Source of the DNA: Apostichopus japonicus
Lineage: Eukaryota > Echinodermata > Holothuroidea > Aspidochirotida > Stichopodidae
DNA: 10,000 nucleotides
Reading direction: 5' to 3'
Assembly: GCF_037975245.1 (NCBI RefSeq)
Contig: NW_027288855.1
Coordinates: 1 to 10,000 of the forward strand
Position numbers and translations under genes: made by a program. Shown in pieces: positions 1 through 8,999 of this stretch (positions are counted from its first letter, which is position 1; every line of letters begins with the position of its first letter). The notes beneath the pieces were generated by a model. It made no database searches and had not been told where the DNA came from. It worked only from the letters and a program-made list of their open reading frames with translations.

Positions 1-72
1 GCAGCGCTCTCATAGGGTTCTCTGGAACTTTAAGTATTAGGAACGAACATAGATTTATATCAGCTGCTGTCG

Positions 73-84
73 TGGCGCGGTTGG
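73..84 (+). promoter_or_regulatory. RNA polymerase III A-box-like element (in every unit)
   Basis: TGGCGCGGTTGG matches the A-box consensus TRGCNNARYNGG at 11 of 12 positions; the exception is G in place of the conserved A at the seventh base. In tRNA genes and tRNA-derived SINEs this box, with a B-box, binds TFIIIC. It overlaps the D-stem of the tRNA-like fold in the expected register, and the B-box starts 34 nt after its end, a normal spacing. Whether it is active cannot be told from sequence. The box is altered in unit 55 (G to A at 8183). Confidence 0.55.
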
Positions 85-88
85 TTGC

Positions 89-127
89 GCTCGAGAGCGT
101 GACGTGTTTTGGGTCCTGGGCTCGAGA
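89..127 (+). repeat. 8-bp internal direct repeat GCTCGAGA with two CTCGAG palindromes
   Basis: GCTCGAGA occurs at 89-96 and again at 120-127, 31 bp apart, giving two XhoI-type CTCGAG sites per unit (90-95 and 121-126). The second copy forms the T-loop/B-box; the first follows the D-stem, where the fold has two extra nucleotides. Nearly every unit keeps both sites. Unit 24 has lost the second one (A to G at 3575). Confidence 0.85.
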
Positions 128-129
128 CC
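119..129 (+). promoter_or_regulatory. RNA polymerase III B-box-like element (in every unit)
   Basis: GGCTCGAGACC matches GGTTCGANNCC with a single T-to-C difference at the third base, and lies exactly where the T-loop of the tRNA-like fold puts it. A stricter form of the consensus (T before the final CC) would give a second mismatch. The box is damaged in unit 24 (A to G at 3575, the invariant A of the core) and in units 55 and 61 (last C to A at 8228 and 9128). Confidence 0.55.
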
Positions 130-146
130 CGACCACGGCAGTTTGC

Positions 147-150
147 TTTT
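147..150 (+). terminator. T4 run, possible RNA polymerase III terminator (in every unit)
   Basis: Four T residues end the unit, 7 nt after the discriminator base of the tRNA-like block, where a Pol III terminator would be expected. With the boxes upstream this would give one short transcript per unit of roughly 80-85 nt. However, another T4 run at 107-110, between the A- and B-boxes, could stop the polymerase early, which argues that a full transcript is not made efficiently. Four T residues is the weak end of the range of Pol III terminators. Confidence 0.35.
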
Positions 151-2550
151 GCAGCGCTCTCATAGGGTTCTCTGGAACTTTAAGTATTAGGAACGAACAT
201 AGATTTATATCAGCTGCTGTCGTGGCGCGGTTGGTTGCGCTCGAGAGCGTGACGTGTTTTGGGTCCTGGGCTCGAGACCCGACCACGGCAGTTTGCTTTT
301 GCAGCGCTCTCATAGGGTTCTCTGGAACTTTAAGTATTAGGAACGAACATAGATTTATATCAGCTGCTGTCGTGGCGCGGTTGGTTGCGCTCGAGAGCGT
401 GACGTGTTTTGGGTCCTGGGCTCGAGACCCGACCACGGCAGTTTGCTTTTGCAGCGCTCTCATAGGGTTCTCTGGAACTTTAAGTATTAGGAACGAACAT
501 AGATTTATATCAGCTGCTGTCGTGGCGCGGTTGGTTGCGCTCGAGAGCGTGACGTGTTTTGGGTCCTGGGCTCGAGACCCGGCCACGGCAGTTTGCTTTT
601 GCAGCGCTCTCATAGGGTTCTCTGGAACTTTAAGTATTAGGAACGAACATAGATTTATATCAGCTGCTGTCGTGGCGCGGTTGGTTGCGCTCGAGAGCGT
701 GACGTGTTTTGGGTCCTGGGCTCGAGACCCGACCACGGCAGTTTGCTTTTGCAGCGCTCTCATAGGGTTCTCTGGAACTTTAAGTATTAGGAACGAACAT
801 AGATTTATATCAGCTGCTGTCGTGGCGCGGTTGGTTGCGCTCGAGAGCGTGACGTGTTTTGGGTCCTGGGCTCGAGACCCGACCACGGCAGTTTGCTTTT
901 GCAGCGCTCTCATAGGGTTCTCTGGAACTTTAAGTATTAGGAACGAACATAGATTTATATCAGCTGCTGTCGTGGCGCGGTTGGTTGCGCTCGAGAGCGT
1001 GACGTGTTTTGGGTCCTGGGCTCGAGACCCGGCCACGGCAGTTTGCTTTTGCAGCGCTCTCATAGGGTTCTCTGGAACTTTAAGTATTAGGAACGAACAT
1101 AGATTTATATCAGCTGCTGTCGTGGCGCGGTTGGTTGCGCTCGAGAGCGTGACGTGTTTTGGGTCCTGGGCTCGAGACCCGGCCACGGCAGTTTGCTTTT
1201 GCAGCGCTCTCATAGGGTTCTCTGGAACTTTAAGTATTAGGAACGAACATAGATTTATATCAGCTGCTGTCGTGGCGCGGTTGGTTGCGCTCGAGAGCGT
1301 GACGTGTTTTGGGTCCTGGGCTCGAGACCCGGCCACGGCAGTTTGCTTTTGCAGCGCTCTCATAGGGTTCTCTGGAACTTTAAGTATTAGGAACGAACAT
1401 AGATTTATATCAGCTGCTGTCGTGGCGCGGTTGGTTGCGCTCGAGAGCGTGACGTGTTTTGGGTCCTGGGCTCGAGACCCGGCCACGGCAGTTTGCTTTT
1501 GCAGCGCTCTCATAGGGTTCTCTGGAACTTTAAGTATTAGGAACGAACATAGATTTATATCAGCTGCTGTCGTGGCGCGGTTGGTTGCGCTCGAGAGCGT
1601 GACGTGTTTTGGGTCCTGGGCTCGAGACCCGGCCACGGCAGTTTGCTTTTGCAGCGCTCTCATAGGGTTCTCTGGAACTTTAAGTATTAGGAACGAACAT
1701 AGATTTATATCAGCTGCTGTCGTGGCGCGGTTGGTTGCGCTCGAGAGCGTGACGTGTTTTGGGTCCTGGGCTCGAGACCCGGCCACGGCAGTTTGCTTTT
1801 GCAGCGCTCTCATAGGGTTCTCTGGAACTTTAAGTATTAGGAACGAACATAGATTTATATCAGCTGCTGTCGTGGCGCGGTTGGTTGCGCTCGAGAGCGT
1901 GACGTGTTTTGGGTCCTGGGCTCGAGACCCGACCACGGCAGTTTGCTTTTGCAGCGCTCTCATAGGGTTCTCTGGAACTTTAAGTATTAGGAACGAACAT
2001 AGATTTATATCAGCTGCTGTCGTGGCGCGGTTGGTTGCGCTCGAGAGCGTGACGTGTTTTGGGTCCTGGGCTCGAGACCCGACCACGGCAGTTTGCTTTT
2101 GCAGCGCTCTCATAGGGTTCTCTGGAACTTTAAGTATTAGGAACGAACATAGATTTATATCAGCTGCTGTCGTGGCGCGGTTGGTTGCGCTCGAGAGCGT
2201 GACGTGTTTTGGGTCCTGGGCTCGAGACCCGGCCACGGCAGTTTGCTTTTGCAGCGCTCTCATAGGGTTCTCTGGAACTTTAAGTATTAGGAACGAACAT
2301 AGATTTATATCAGCTGCTGTCGTGGCGCGGTTGGTTGCGCTCGAGAGCGTGACGTGTTTTGGGTCCTGGGCTCGAGACCCGGCCACGGCAGTTTGCTTTT
2401 GCAGCGCTCTCATAGGGTTCTCTGGAACTTTAAGTATTAGGAACGAACATAGATTTATATCAGCTGCTGTCGTGGCGCGGTTGGTTGCGCTCGAGAGCGT
2501 GACGTGTTTTGGGTCCTGGGCTCGAGACCCGGCCACGGCAGTTTGCTTTT

Positions 2551-2700
2551 GCAGCGCTCTCATAGGGTTCTCTGGAACTTTAAGTATTAGGAACGAACAT
2601 AGATTTATATCAGCTGCTGTCGTGGCGCGGTTGGTTGCGCTCGAGAGCGTGACGTGTTTTGGGTCCTGGGCTCGAGACCCGGCCACAACAGTTTGCTTTT
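2551..2700. repeat. Variant unit 18: adjacent GG to AA change
   Basis: GCCACGGCA of the consensus reads GCCACAACA here: bases 2687 and 2688 (monomer 137-138) are both A instead of G. This removes one CpG and changes the 3' acceptor strand of the tRNA-like fold. Position 132 is G. Two adjacent changes in an otherwise perfect unit are best read as one event. Confidence 0.95.
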
Positions 2701-3300
2701 GCAGCGCTCTCATAGGGTTCTCTGGAACTTTAAGTATTAGGAACGAACATAGATTTATATCAGCTGCTGTCGTGGCGCGGTTGGTTGCGCTCGAGAGCGT
2801 GACGTGTTTTGGGTCCTGGGCTCGAGACCCGACCACGGCAGTTTGCTTTTGCAGCGCTCTCATAGGGTTCTCTGGAACTTTAAGTATTAGGAACGAACAT
2901 AGATTTATATCAGCTGCTGTCGTGGCGCGGTTGGTTGCGCTCGAGAGCGTGACGTGTTTTGGGTCCTGGGCTCGAGACCCGGCCACGGCAGTTTGCTTTT
3001 GCAGCGCTCTCATAGGGTTCTCTGGAACTTTAAGTATTAGGAACGAACATAGATTTATATCAGCTGCTGTCGTGGCGCGGTTGGTTGCGCTCGAGAGCGT
3101 GACGTGTTTTGGGTCCTGGGCTCGAGACCCGACCACGGCAGTTTGCTTTTGCAGCGCTCTCATAGGGTTCTCTGGAACTTTAAGTATTAGGAACGAACAT
3201 AGATTTATATCAGCTGCTGTCGTGGCGCGGTTGGTTGCGCTCGAGAGCGTGACGTGTTTTGGGTCCTGGGCTCGAGACCCGACCACGGCAGTTTGCTTTT
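2701..3300. repeat. Consensus units 19-22
   Basis: Four units identical to the consensus apart from position 132, which reads A, G, A, A in order. Nothing else distinguishes this stretch. Confidence 0.9.
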
Positions 3301-3900
3301 GCAGCGCTCTCATAGGGTTCTCTGGAACTTTAAGTATTAGGAACGAACATAGATTTATATCAGCTGCTGTCGTGGCGCGGTTGGTTGCGCTCGAGAGCGT
3401 GACGTGTTTTGGGTTCTGGGCTCGAGACCCGGCCACGGCAGTTTGCTTTTGCAGCGCTCTCATAGGGTTCTCTGGAACTTTAAGTATTAGGAACGAACAT
3501 AGATTTATATCAGCTGCTGTCATGGCGCGGTTGGTTGCGCTCGAGAGCGTGACGTGTTTTGGGTCCTGGGCTCGGGACCCGACCACGGCAGTTTGCTTTT
3601 GCAGCGCTCTCATAGGGTTCTCTGGAACTGTAAGTATTAGGAACGAACATAGATTTATATCAGCTGCTGTCGTGGCGCGGTTGGTTGCGCTCGAGAGCGT
3701 GACGTGTTTTGGGTCCTGGGCTCGAGACCCGGCCACGGCAGTTTGCTTTTGCAGCGCTCTCATAGGGTTCTCTGGAACTGTAAGTATTAGGAACGAACAT
3801 AGATTTATATCAGCTGCTGTCGTGGCGCGGTTGGTTGCGCTCGAGAGCGTGACGTGTTTTGGGTCCTGGGCTCGAGACCCGGCCACGGCAGTTTGCTTTT
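3301..3900. repeat. Variant cluster, units 23-26
   Basis: Five substitutions fall in four consecutive units. Unit 23: C to T at 3415 (monomer 115, tRNA variable loop). Unit 24: G to A at 3522 (monomer 72, losing an acceptor pair) and A to G at 3575 (monomer 125, breaking the second CTCGAG and the B-box core). Units 25 and 26 share T to G at monomer 30 (3630 and 3780), both have G at 132, and are identical to each other, as a single-unit duplication would leave them. The flanking blocks have almost no variation, so this may be a boundary between homogenisation domains. Confidence 0.93.
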
Positions 3901-5550
3901 GCAGCGCTCTCATAGGGTTCTCTGGAACTTTAAGTATTAGGAACGAACATAGATTTATATCAGCTGCTGTCGTGGCGCGGTTGGTTGCGCTCGAGAGCGT
4001 GACGTGTTTTGGGTCCTGGGCTCGAGACCCGGCCACGGCAGTTTGCTTTTGCAGCGCTCTCATAGGGTTCTCTGGAACTTTAAGTATTAGGAACGAACAT
4101 AGATTTATATCAGCTGCTGTCGTGGCGCGGTTGGTTGCGCTCGAGAGCGTGACGTGTTTTGGGTCCTGGGCTCGAGACCCGGCCACGGCAGTTTGCTTTT
4201 GCAGCGCTCTCATAGGGTTCTCTGGAACTTTAAGTATTAGGAACGAACATAGATTTATATCAGCTGCTGTCGTGGCGCGGTTGGTTGCGCTCGAGAGCGT
4301 GACGTGTTTTGGGTCCTGGGCTCGAGACCCGGCCACGGCAGTTTGCTTTTGCAGCGCTCTCATAGGGTTCTCTGGAACTTTAAGTATTAGGAACGAACAT
4401 AGATTTATATCAGCTGCTGTCGTGGCGCGGTTGGTTGCGCTCGAGAGCGTGACGTGTTTTGGGTCCTGGGCTCGAGACCCGGCCACGGCAGTTTGCTTTT
4501 GCAGCGCTCTCATAGGGTTCTCTGGAACTTTAAGTATTAGGAACGAACATAGATTTATATCAGCTGCTGTCGTGGCGCGGTTGGTTGCGCTCGAGAGCGT
4601 GACGTGTTTTGGGTCCTGGGCTCGAGACCCGACCACGGCAGTTTGCTTTTGCAGCGCTCTCATAGGGTTCTCTGGAACTTTAAGTATTAGGAACGAACAT
4701 AGATTTATATCAGCTGCTGTCGTGGCGCGGTTGGTTGCGCTCGAGAGCGTGACGTGTTTTGGGTCCTGGGCTCGAGACCCGACCACGGCAGTTTGCTTTT
4801 GCAGCGCTCTCATAGGGTTCTCTGGAACTTTAAGTATTAGGAACGAACATAGATTTATATCAGCTGCTGTCGTGGCGCGGTTGGTTGCGCTCGAGAGCGT
4901 GACGTGTTTTGGGTCCTGGGCTCGAGACCCGGCCACGGCAGTTTGCTTTTGCAGCGCTCTCATAGGGTTCTCTGGAACTTTAAGTATTAGGAACGAACAT
5001 AGATTTATATCAGCTGCTGTCGTGGCGCGGTTGGTTGCGCTCGAGAGCGTGACGTGTTTTGGGTCCTGGGCTCGAGACCCGGCCACGGCAGTTTGCTTTT
5101 GCAGCGCTCTCATAGGGTTCTCTGGAACTTTAAGTATTAGGAACGAACATAGATTTATATCAGCTGCTGTCGTGGCGCGGTTGGTTGCGCTCGAGAGCGT
5201 GACGTGTTTTGGGTCCTGGGCTCGAGACCCGGCCACGGCAGTTTGCTTTTGCAGCGCTCTCATAGGGTTCTCTGGAACTTTAAGTATTAGGAACGAACAT
5301 AGATTTATATCAGCTGCTGTCGTGGCGCGGTTGGTTGCGCTCGAGAGCGTGACGTGTTTTGGGTCCTGGGCTCGAGACCCGACCACGGCAGTTTGCTTTT
5401 GCAGCGCTCTCATAGGGTTCTCTGGAACTTTAAGTATTAGGAACGAACATAGATTTATATCAGCTGCTGTCGTGGCGCGGTTGGTTGCGCTCGAGAGCGT
5501 GACGTGTTTTGGGTCCTGGGCTCGAGACCCGGCCACGGCAGTTTGCTTTT
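3901..5550. repeat. Homogeneous block, units 27-37
   Basis: Eleven units identical except at position 132: G in 27-30, A in 31-32, G in 33-35, A in 36 and G in 37. No other differences were seen. Confidence 0.9.
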
Positions 5551-5700
5551 GCAGCGCTCTCATAGGGTTCTCTGGAAATTTAAGTATTAGGAACGAACAT
5601 AGATTTATATCAGCTGCTGTCGTGGCGCGGTTGGTTGCGCTCGAGAGCGTGACGTGTTTTGGGTCCTGGGCTCGAGACCCGGCCACGGCAGTTTGCTTTT
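5551..5700. repeat. Variant unit 38: C to A at 5578
   Basis: The consensus GGAACTTTAAG reads GGAAATTTAAG; the change is at monomer position 28, in the same five-base stretch that is altered in several other units. Position 132 is G. Confidence 0.95.
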
Positions 5701-7050
5701 GCAGCGCTCTCATAGGGTTCTCTGGAACTTTAAGTATTAGGAACGAACATAGATTTATATCAGCTGCTGTCGTGGCGCGGTTGGTTGCGCTCGAGAGCGT
5801 GACGTGTTTTGGGTCCTGGGCTCGAGACCCGACCACGGCAGTTTGCTTTTGCAGCGCTCTCATAGGGTTCTCTGGAACTTTAAGTATTAGGAACGAACAT
5901 AGATTTATATCAGCTGCTGTCGTGGCGCGGTTGGTTGCGCTCGAGAGCGTGACGTGTTTTGGGTCCTGGGCTCGAGACCCGACCACGGCAGTTTGCTTTT
6001 GCAGCGCTCTCATAGGGTTCTCTGGAACTTTAAGTATTAGGAACGAACATAGATTTATATCAGCTGCTGTCGTGGCGCGGTTGGTTGCGCTCGAGAGCGT
6101 GACGTGTTTTGGGTCCTGGGCTCGAGACCCGACCACGGCAGTTTGCTTTTGCAGCGCTCTCATAGGGTTCTCTGGAACTTTAAGTATTAGGAACGAACAT
6201 AGATTTATATCAGCTGCTGTCGTGGCGCGGTTGGTTGCGCTCGAGAGCGTGACGTGTTTTGGGTCCTGGGCTCGAGACCCGGCCACGGCAGTTTGCTTTT
6301 GCAGCGCTCTCATAGGGTTCTCTGGAACTTTAAGTATTAGGAACGAACATAGATTTATATCAGCTGCTGTCGTGGCGCGGTTGGTTGCGCTCGAGAGCGT
6401 GACGTGTTTTGGGTCCTGGGCTCGAGACCCGGCCACGGCAGTTTGCTTTTGCAGCGCTCTCATAGGGTTCTCTGGAACTTTAAGTATTAGGAACGAACAT
6501 AGATTTATATCAGCTGCTGTCGTGGCGCGGTTGGTTGCGCTCGAGAGCGTGACGTGTTTTGGGTCCTGGGCTCGAGACCCGACCACGGCAGTTTGCTTTT
6601 GCAGCGCTCTCATAGGGTTCTCTGGAACTTTAAGTATTAGGAACGAACATAGATTTATATCAGCTGCTGTCGTGGCGCGGTTGGTTGCGCTCGAGAGCGT
6701 GACGTGTTTTGGGTCCTGGGCTCGAGACCCGGCCACGGCAGTTTGCTTTTGCAGCGCTCTCATAGGGTTCTCTGGAACTTTAAGTATTAGGAACGAACAT
6801 AGATTTATATCAGCTGCTGTCGTGGCGCGGTTGGTTGCGCTCGAGAGCGTGACGTGTTTTGGGTCCTGGGCTCGAGACCCGACCACGGCAGTTTGCTTTT
6901 GCAGCGCTCTCATAGGGTTCTCTGGAACTTTAAGTATTAGGAACGAACATAGATTTATATCAGCTGCTGTCGTGGCGCGGTTGGTTGCGCTCGAGAGCGT
7001 GACGTGTTTTGGGTCCTGGGCTCGAGACCCGGCCACGGCAGTTTGCTTTT
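5701..7050. repeat. Homogeneous block, units 39-47
   Basis: Nine units identical except at position 132: A in 39-41, G in 42-43, then A, G, A, G in 44-47. No other differences were seen. Confidence 0.9.
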
Positions 7051-7200
7051 GCAGCGCTCTCATAGGGTTCTCTGGAACTTTCAGTATTAGGAACGAACAT
7101 AGATTTATATCAGCTGCTGTCGTGGCGCGGTTGGTTGCGCTCGAGAGCGTGACGTGTTTTGGGTCCTGGGCTCGAGACCCGGCCACGGCAGTTTGCTTTT
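7051..7200. repeat. Variant unit 48: A to C at 7082
   Basis: The consensus CTTTAAGT reads CTTTCAGT, a change at monomer position 32. Position 132 is G. The next unit (49, 7201-7350) is consensus with G at 132. Confidence 0.95.
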
Positions 7201-7350
7201 GCAGCGCTCTCATAGGGTTCTCTGGAACTTTAAGTATTAGGAACGAACATAGATTTATATCAGCTGCTGTCGTGGCGCGGTTGGTTGCGCTCGAGAGCGT
7301 GACGTGTTTTGGGTCCTGGGCTCGAGACCCGGCCACGGCAGTTTGCTTTT

Positions 7351-7499
7351 GCAGCGCTCTCATAGGGTTCTCTGGAACTTAAGTATTAGGAACGAACATA
7401 GATTTATATCAGCTGCTGTCGTGGCGCGGTTGGTTGCGCTCGAGAGCGTGACGTGTTTTGGGTCCTGGGCTCGAGACCCGACCACGGCAGTTTGCTTTT
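7351..7499. repeat. 149-bp unit 50: single-base deletion that shifts the array phase
   Basis: CTTTAAG is CTTAAG here: one T of monomer positions 29-31 is missing, leaving a six-base palindrome near 7378-7383. This is the only indel in the window. All later units start one base earlier relative to the 150-bp grid. In a coding reading it is a frameshift that immediately creates a TAA at 7380-7382. Position 132 is A. The tRNA-like block (7415-7489) is intact. Confidence 0.97.
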
Positions 7500-7799
7500 G
7501 CAGCGCTCTCATAGGGTTCTCTGGAACTTTAAGTATTAGGAACGAACATAGATTTATATCAGCTGCTGTCGTGGCGCGGTTGGTTGCGCTCGAGAGCGTG
7601 ACGTGTTTTGGGTCCTGGGCTCGAGACCCGACCACGGCAGTTTGCTTTTGCAGCGCTCTCATAGGGTTCTCTGGAACTTTAAGTATTAGGAACGAACATA
7701 GATTTATATCAGCTGCTGTCGTGGCGCGGTTGGTTGCGCTCGAGAGCGTGACGTGTTTTGGGTCCTGGGCTCGAGACCCGGCCACGGCAGTTTGCTTTT
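7500..7799. repeat. Consensus units 51-52
   Basis: Two units matching the consensus, with A then G at position 132, in the new phase set by the deletion upstream. Confidence 0.9.
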
Positions 7800-8099
7800 G
7801 CAGCGCTCTCATAGGGTTCTCTGGAACTTTAAGTATTAGGAACGAACATAGATTTATATCAGCTGCTGTCGTGGCGCGGTGGGTTGCGCTCGAGAGCGTG
7901 ACGTGTTTTGGGTCCTGGGCTCGAGACCCGGCCACGGCAGTTTGCTTTTGCAGCGCTCTCATAGGGTTCTCTGGAACTTTAAGTATTAGGAACGAACATA
8001 GATTTATATCAGCTGCTGTCGTGGCGCGGTGGGTTGCGCTCGAGAGCGTGACGTGTTTTGGGTCCTGGGCTCGAGACCCGGCCACGGCAGTTTGCTTTT
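7800..8099. repeat. Duplicate unit pair 53-54 sharing T to G at monomer 82
   Basis: GCGCGGTTGGTT reads GCGCGGTGGGTT in both units (7881 and 8031). Both have G at 132 and the two units are identical, so a one-unit tandem duplication is the simplest explanation. The change falls at a free position of the A-box and lengthens the G run in the D-loop. Confidence 0.94.
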
Positions 8100-8399
8100 G
8101 CAGCGCTCTCATAGGGTTCTCTGGAACTTTAAGTATTAGGAACGAACATAGATTTATATCAGCTGCTGTCGTGGCGCGGTTGATTGCGCTCGAGAGCGTG
8201 ACGTGTTTTGGGTCCTGGGCTCGAGACACGACCACGGCAGTTTGCTTTTGCAGCGCTCTCATAGGGTTCTCTGGAACTTGAAGTATTAGGAACGAACATA
8301 GATTTATATCAGCTGCTGTCGTGGCGCGGTTGGTTGCGCTCGAGAGCGTGACGTGTTTTGGGTCCTGGGCTCGAGACCCGGCCACGGCAGTTTGCTTTT
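8100..8399. repeat. Units 55-56, first copy of a linked variant pair
   Basis: Unit 55 has G to A at 8183 (monomer 84, A-box) and C to A at 8228 (monomer 129, B-box and T-stem), with A at 132. Unit 56 has T to G at 8280 (monomer 31), with G at 132. The 8228 and 8280 changes recur together exactly 900 bp downstream, whereas the 8183 change does not. Confidence 0.95.
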
Positions 8400-8549
8400 G
8401 CAGCGCTCTCATAGGGTTCTCTGGAACTTTAAGTATTAGGAACGAACATTGATTTATATCAGCTGCTGTCGTGGCGCGGTTGGTTGCGCTCGAGAGCGTG
8501 ACGTGTTTTGGGTCCTGGGCTCGAGACCCGACCACGGCAGTTTGCTTTT
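8400..8549. repeat. Variant unit 57: A to T at 8450
   Basis: GAACATAGATTT reads GAACATTGATTT, a change at monomer position 51. Position 132 is A. In the open + frame this creates a TGA stop. It occurs nowhere else in the window. Confidence 0.95.
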
Positions 8550-8999
8550 GCAGCGCTCTCATAGGGTTCTCTGGAACTTTAAGTATTAGGAACGAACATA
8601 GATTTATATCAGCTGCTGTCGTGGCGCGGTTGGTTGCGCTCGAGAGCGTGACGTGTTTTGGGTCCTGGGCTCGAGACCCGGCCACGGCAGTTTGCTTTTG
8701 CAGCGCTCTCATAGGGTTCTCTGGAACTTTAAGTATTAGGAACGAACATAGATTTATATCAGCTGCTGTCGTGGCGCGGTTGGTTGCGCTCGAGAGCGTG
8801 ACGTGTTTTGGGTCCTGGGCTCGAGACCCGACCACGGCAGTTTGCTTTTGCAGCGCTCTCATAGGGTTCTCTGGAACTTTAAGTATTAGGAACGAACATA
8901 GATTTATATCAGCTGCTGTCGTGGCGCGGTTGGTTGCGCTCGAGAGCGTGACGTGTTTTGGGTCCTGGGCTCGAGACCCGGCCACGGCAGTTTGCTTTT
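8550..8999. repeat. Consensus units 58-60
   Basis: Three units identical to the consensus apart from position 132 (G, A, G). They continue the strict A/G alternation that runs from unit 55 to unit 62. Confidence 0.9.

Larger units (their letters stand above)
66..140 (+). other. tRNA-like (tRNA- or SINE-derived) cloverleaf, repeated in every unit
   Basis: Seen in the sequence: acceptor strands 66-72 and 133-139 pair at 6 of 7 positions (one C-C mismatch at 71/134, one G-U). T73 and G74 occupy positions 8 and 9. The D-stem GCGC at 75-78 pairs perfectly with 87-90 around an 8-nt loop holding the GG pair at 83-84. The anticodon stem 94-98/106-110 pairs 5 of 5 (two G-U), with a 7-nt loop that has T at 100 and GAC at 101-103. 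The variable loop 111-115 is 5 nt. The T-arm is 116-120/128-132 with loop CTCGAGA, close to the canonical TTCRA loop. A140 sits at the discriminator position. Odd points: 91-93 is 3 nt where 1 is usual, A14 is G, T54 is C, and a T4 run lies inside. These suggest a decayed tRNA or SINE head rather than a working tRNA. The GAC triplet would read valine, but I do not assign an isotype. Copies recur every 150 bp (last full copy 9815-9889; copy in the short unit 7415-7489). Confidence 0.68.
67..141. repeat. 10-bp inverted repeat enclosing the tRNA-like core
   Basis: CTGTCGTGGC at 67-76 is the inverted complement of GCCACGGCAG at 132-141 with one G-U pair, when position 132 is G. When 132 is A the innermost pair is lost, leaving 9. 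This register competes with the tRNA acceptor stem, from which it is shifted by three bases, so the RNA or single-stranded DNA could fold as one long hairpin with a 55-nt loop instead of a cloverleaf. Smaller inverted repeats are also present: CGCTC/GAGCG at 88-92/95-99, GGGTC/GACCC at 111-115/126-130, and CGCTCTC/GAGAGCG at 5-11/93-99. Confidence 0.6.
1..150 (+). repeat. Reference monomer (unit 1), A allele at position 132
   Basis: This unit serves as the coordinate reference for monomer positions 1-150. Layout: 1-65 is an A+T-richer part with no recognised homology, with AGCGCT at 3-8, the stretch TTTAAG at 29-34 and TTTATAT at 54-60; CAGCTG lies at 61-66; 66-140 is the tRNA-like block; 141-150 is a T-rich tail ending in TTTT. 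G+C is 79 of 150 (80 in the G allele). There are 12 CpG dinucleotides, 10 of them at or after position 71, against about 10 expected from the C and G counts. The + strand is defined by the tRNA-like orientation. The true start of the evolutionary unit could lie at another phase. Confidence 0.95.
1..2550. repeat. Homogeneous block, units 1-17
   Basis: These 17 units are identical to each other except at monomer position 132. That position is A in units 1-3, 5, 6, 13 and 14 and G in units 4, 7-12 and 15-17. No other substitution or indel was seen by eye. Such uniformity implies recent expansion or efficient homogenisation of this stretch. Confidence 0.9.

Noticed and set aside
66-140. A functional tRNA gene (valine, anticodon GAC)
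   Set aside because: The fold is recognisable but decayed: acceptor C-C mismatch, two extra bases between D- and anticodon arms, altered A14 and T54, and an internal T4 run. A tRNA-derived relic is the safer call, and the anticodon is not evidence of isotype in a relic.
1-150. Hammerhead ribozyme, as in some satellite and SINE families
   Set aside because: Neither strand has the CTGATGA core; the nearest is CTGATAT on the minus strand, without the matching GAAA and cleavage elements.
1-150. CENP-B box
   Set aside because: The minus strand has TTCGTTCC (opposite monomer 41-48), but the required A and CGGG that should follow are missing.
1-150. 5S rRNA-derived satellite
   Set aside because: The unit does not resemble 5S rRNA in its internal control region; the A/B-box arrangement is of tRNA type.
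901-5250. An 18-unit (2,700-bp) higher-order repeat suggested by matching 132 alleles in units 6-17 and 24-35
   Set aside because: A match of this length among 66 two-state sites is plausible by chance given the number of offsets, and the rare variants in units 24-26 are absent from units 6-8.
72-7382. Long + strand open frame of about 2,436 codons with a 50-residue repeat
   Set aside because: It starts at a GTG inside the satellite, has one codon pattern repeated without purifying selection, and is open only because 150 is a multiple of 3. It ends at the one-base deletion in unit 50. Not a gene.
7304-8281. Second + strand open frame
   Set aside because: It is the same satellite frame re-entered after the phase shift, ending at the TGA made by the 8280 variant. 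The further open stretch at 8471-9181 is the same case, ending at the 9180 variant.
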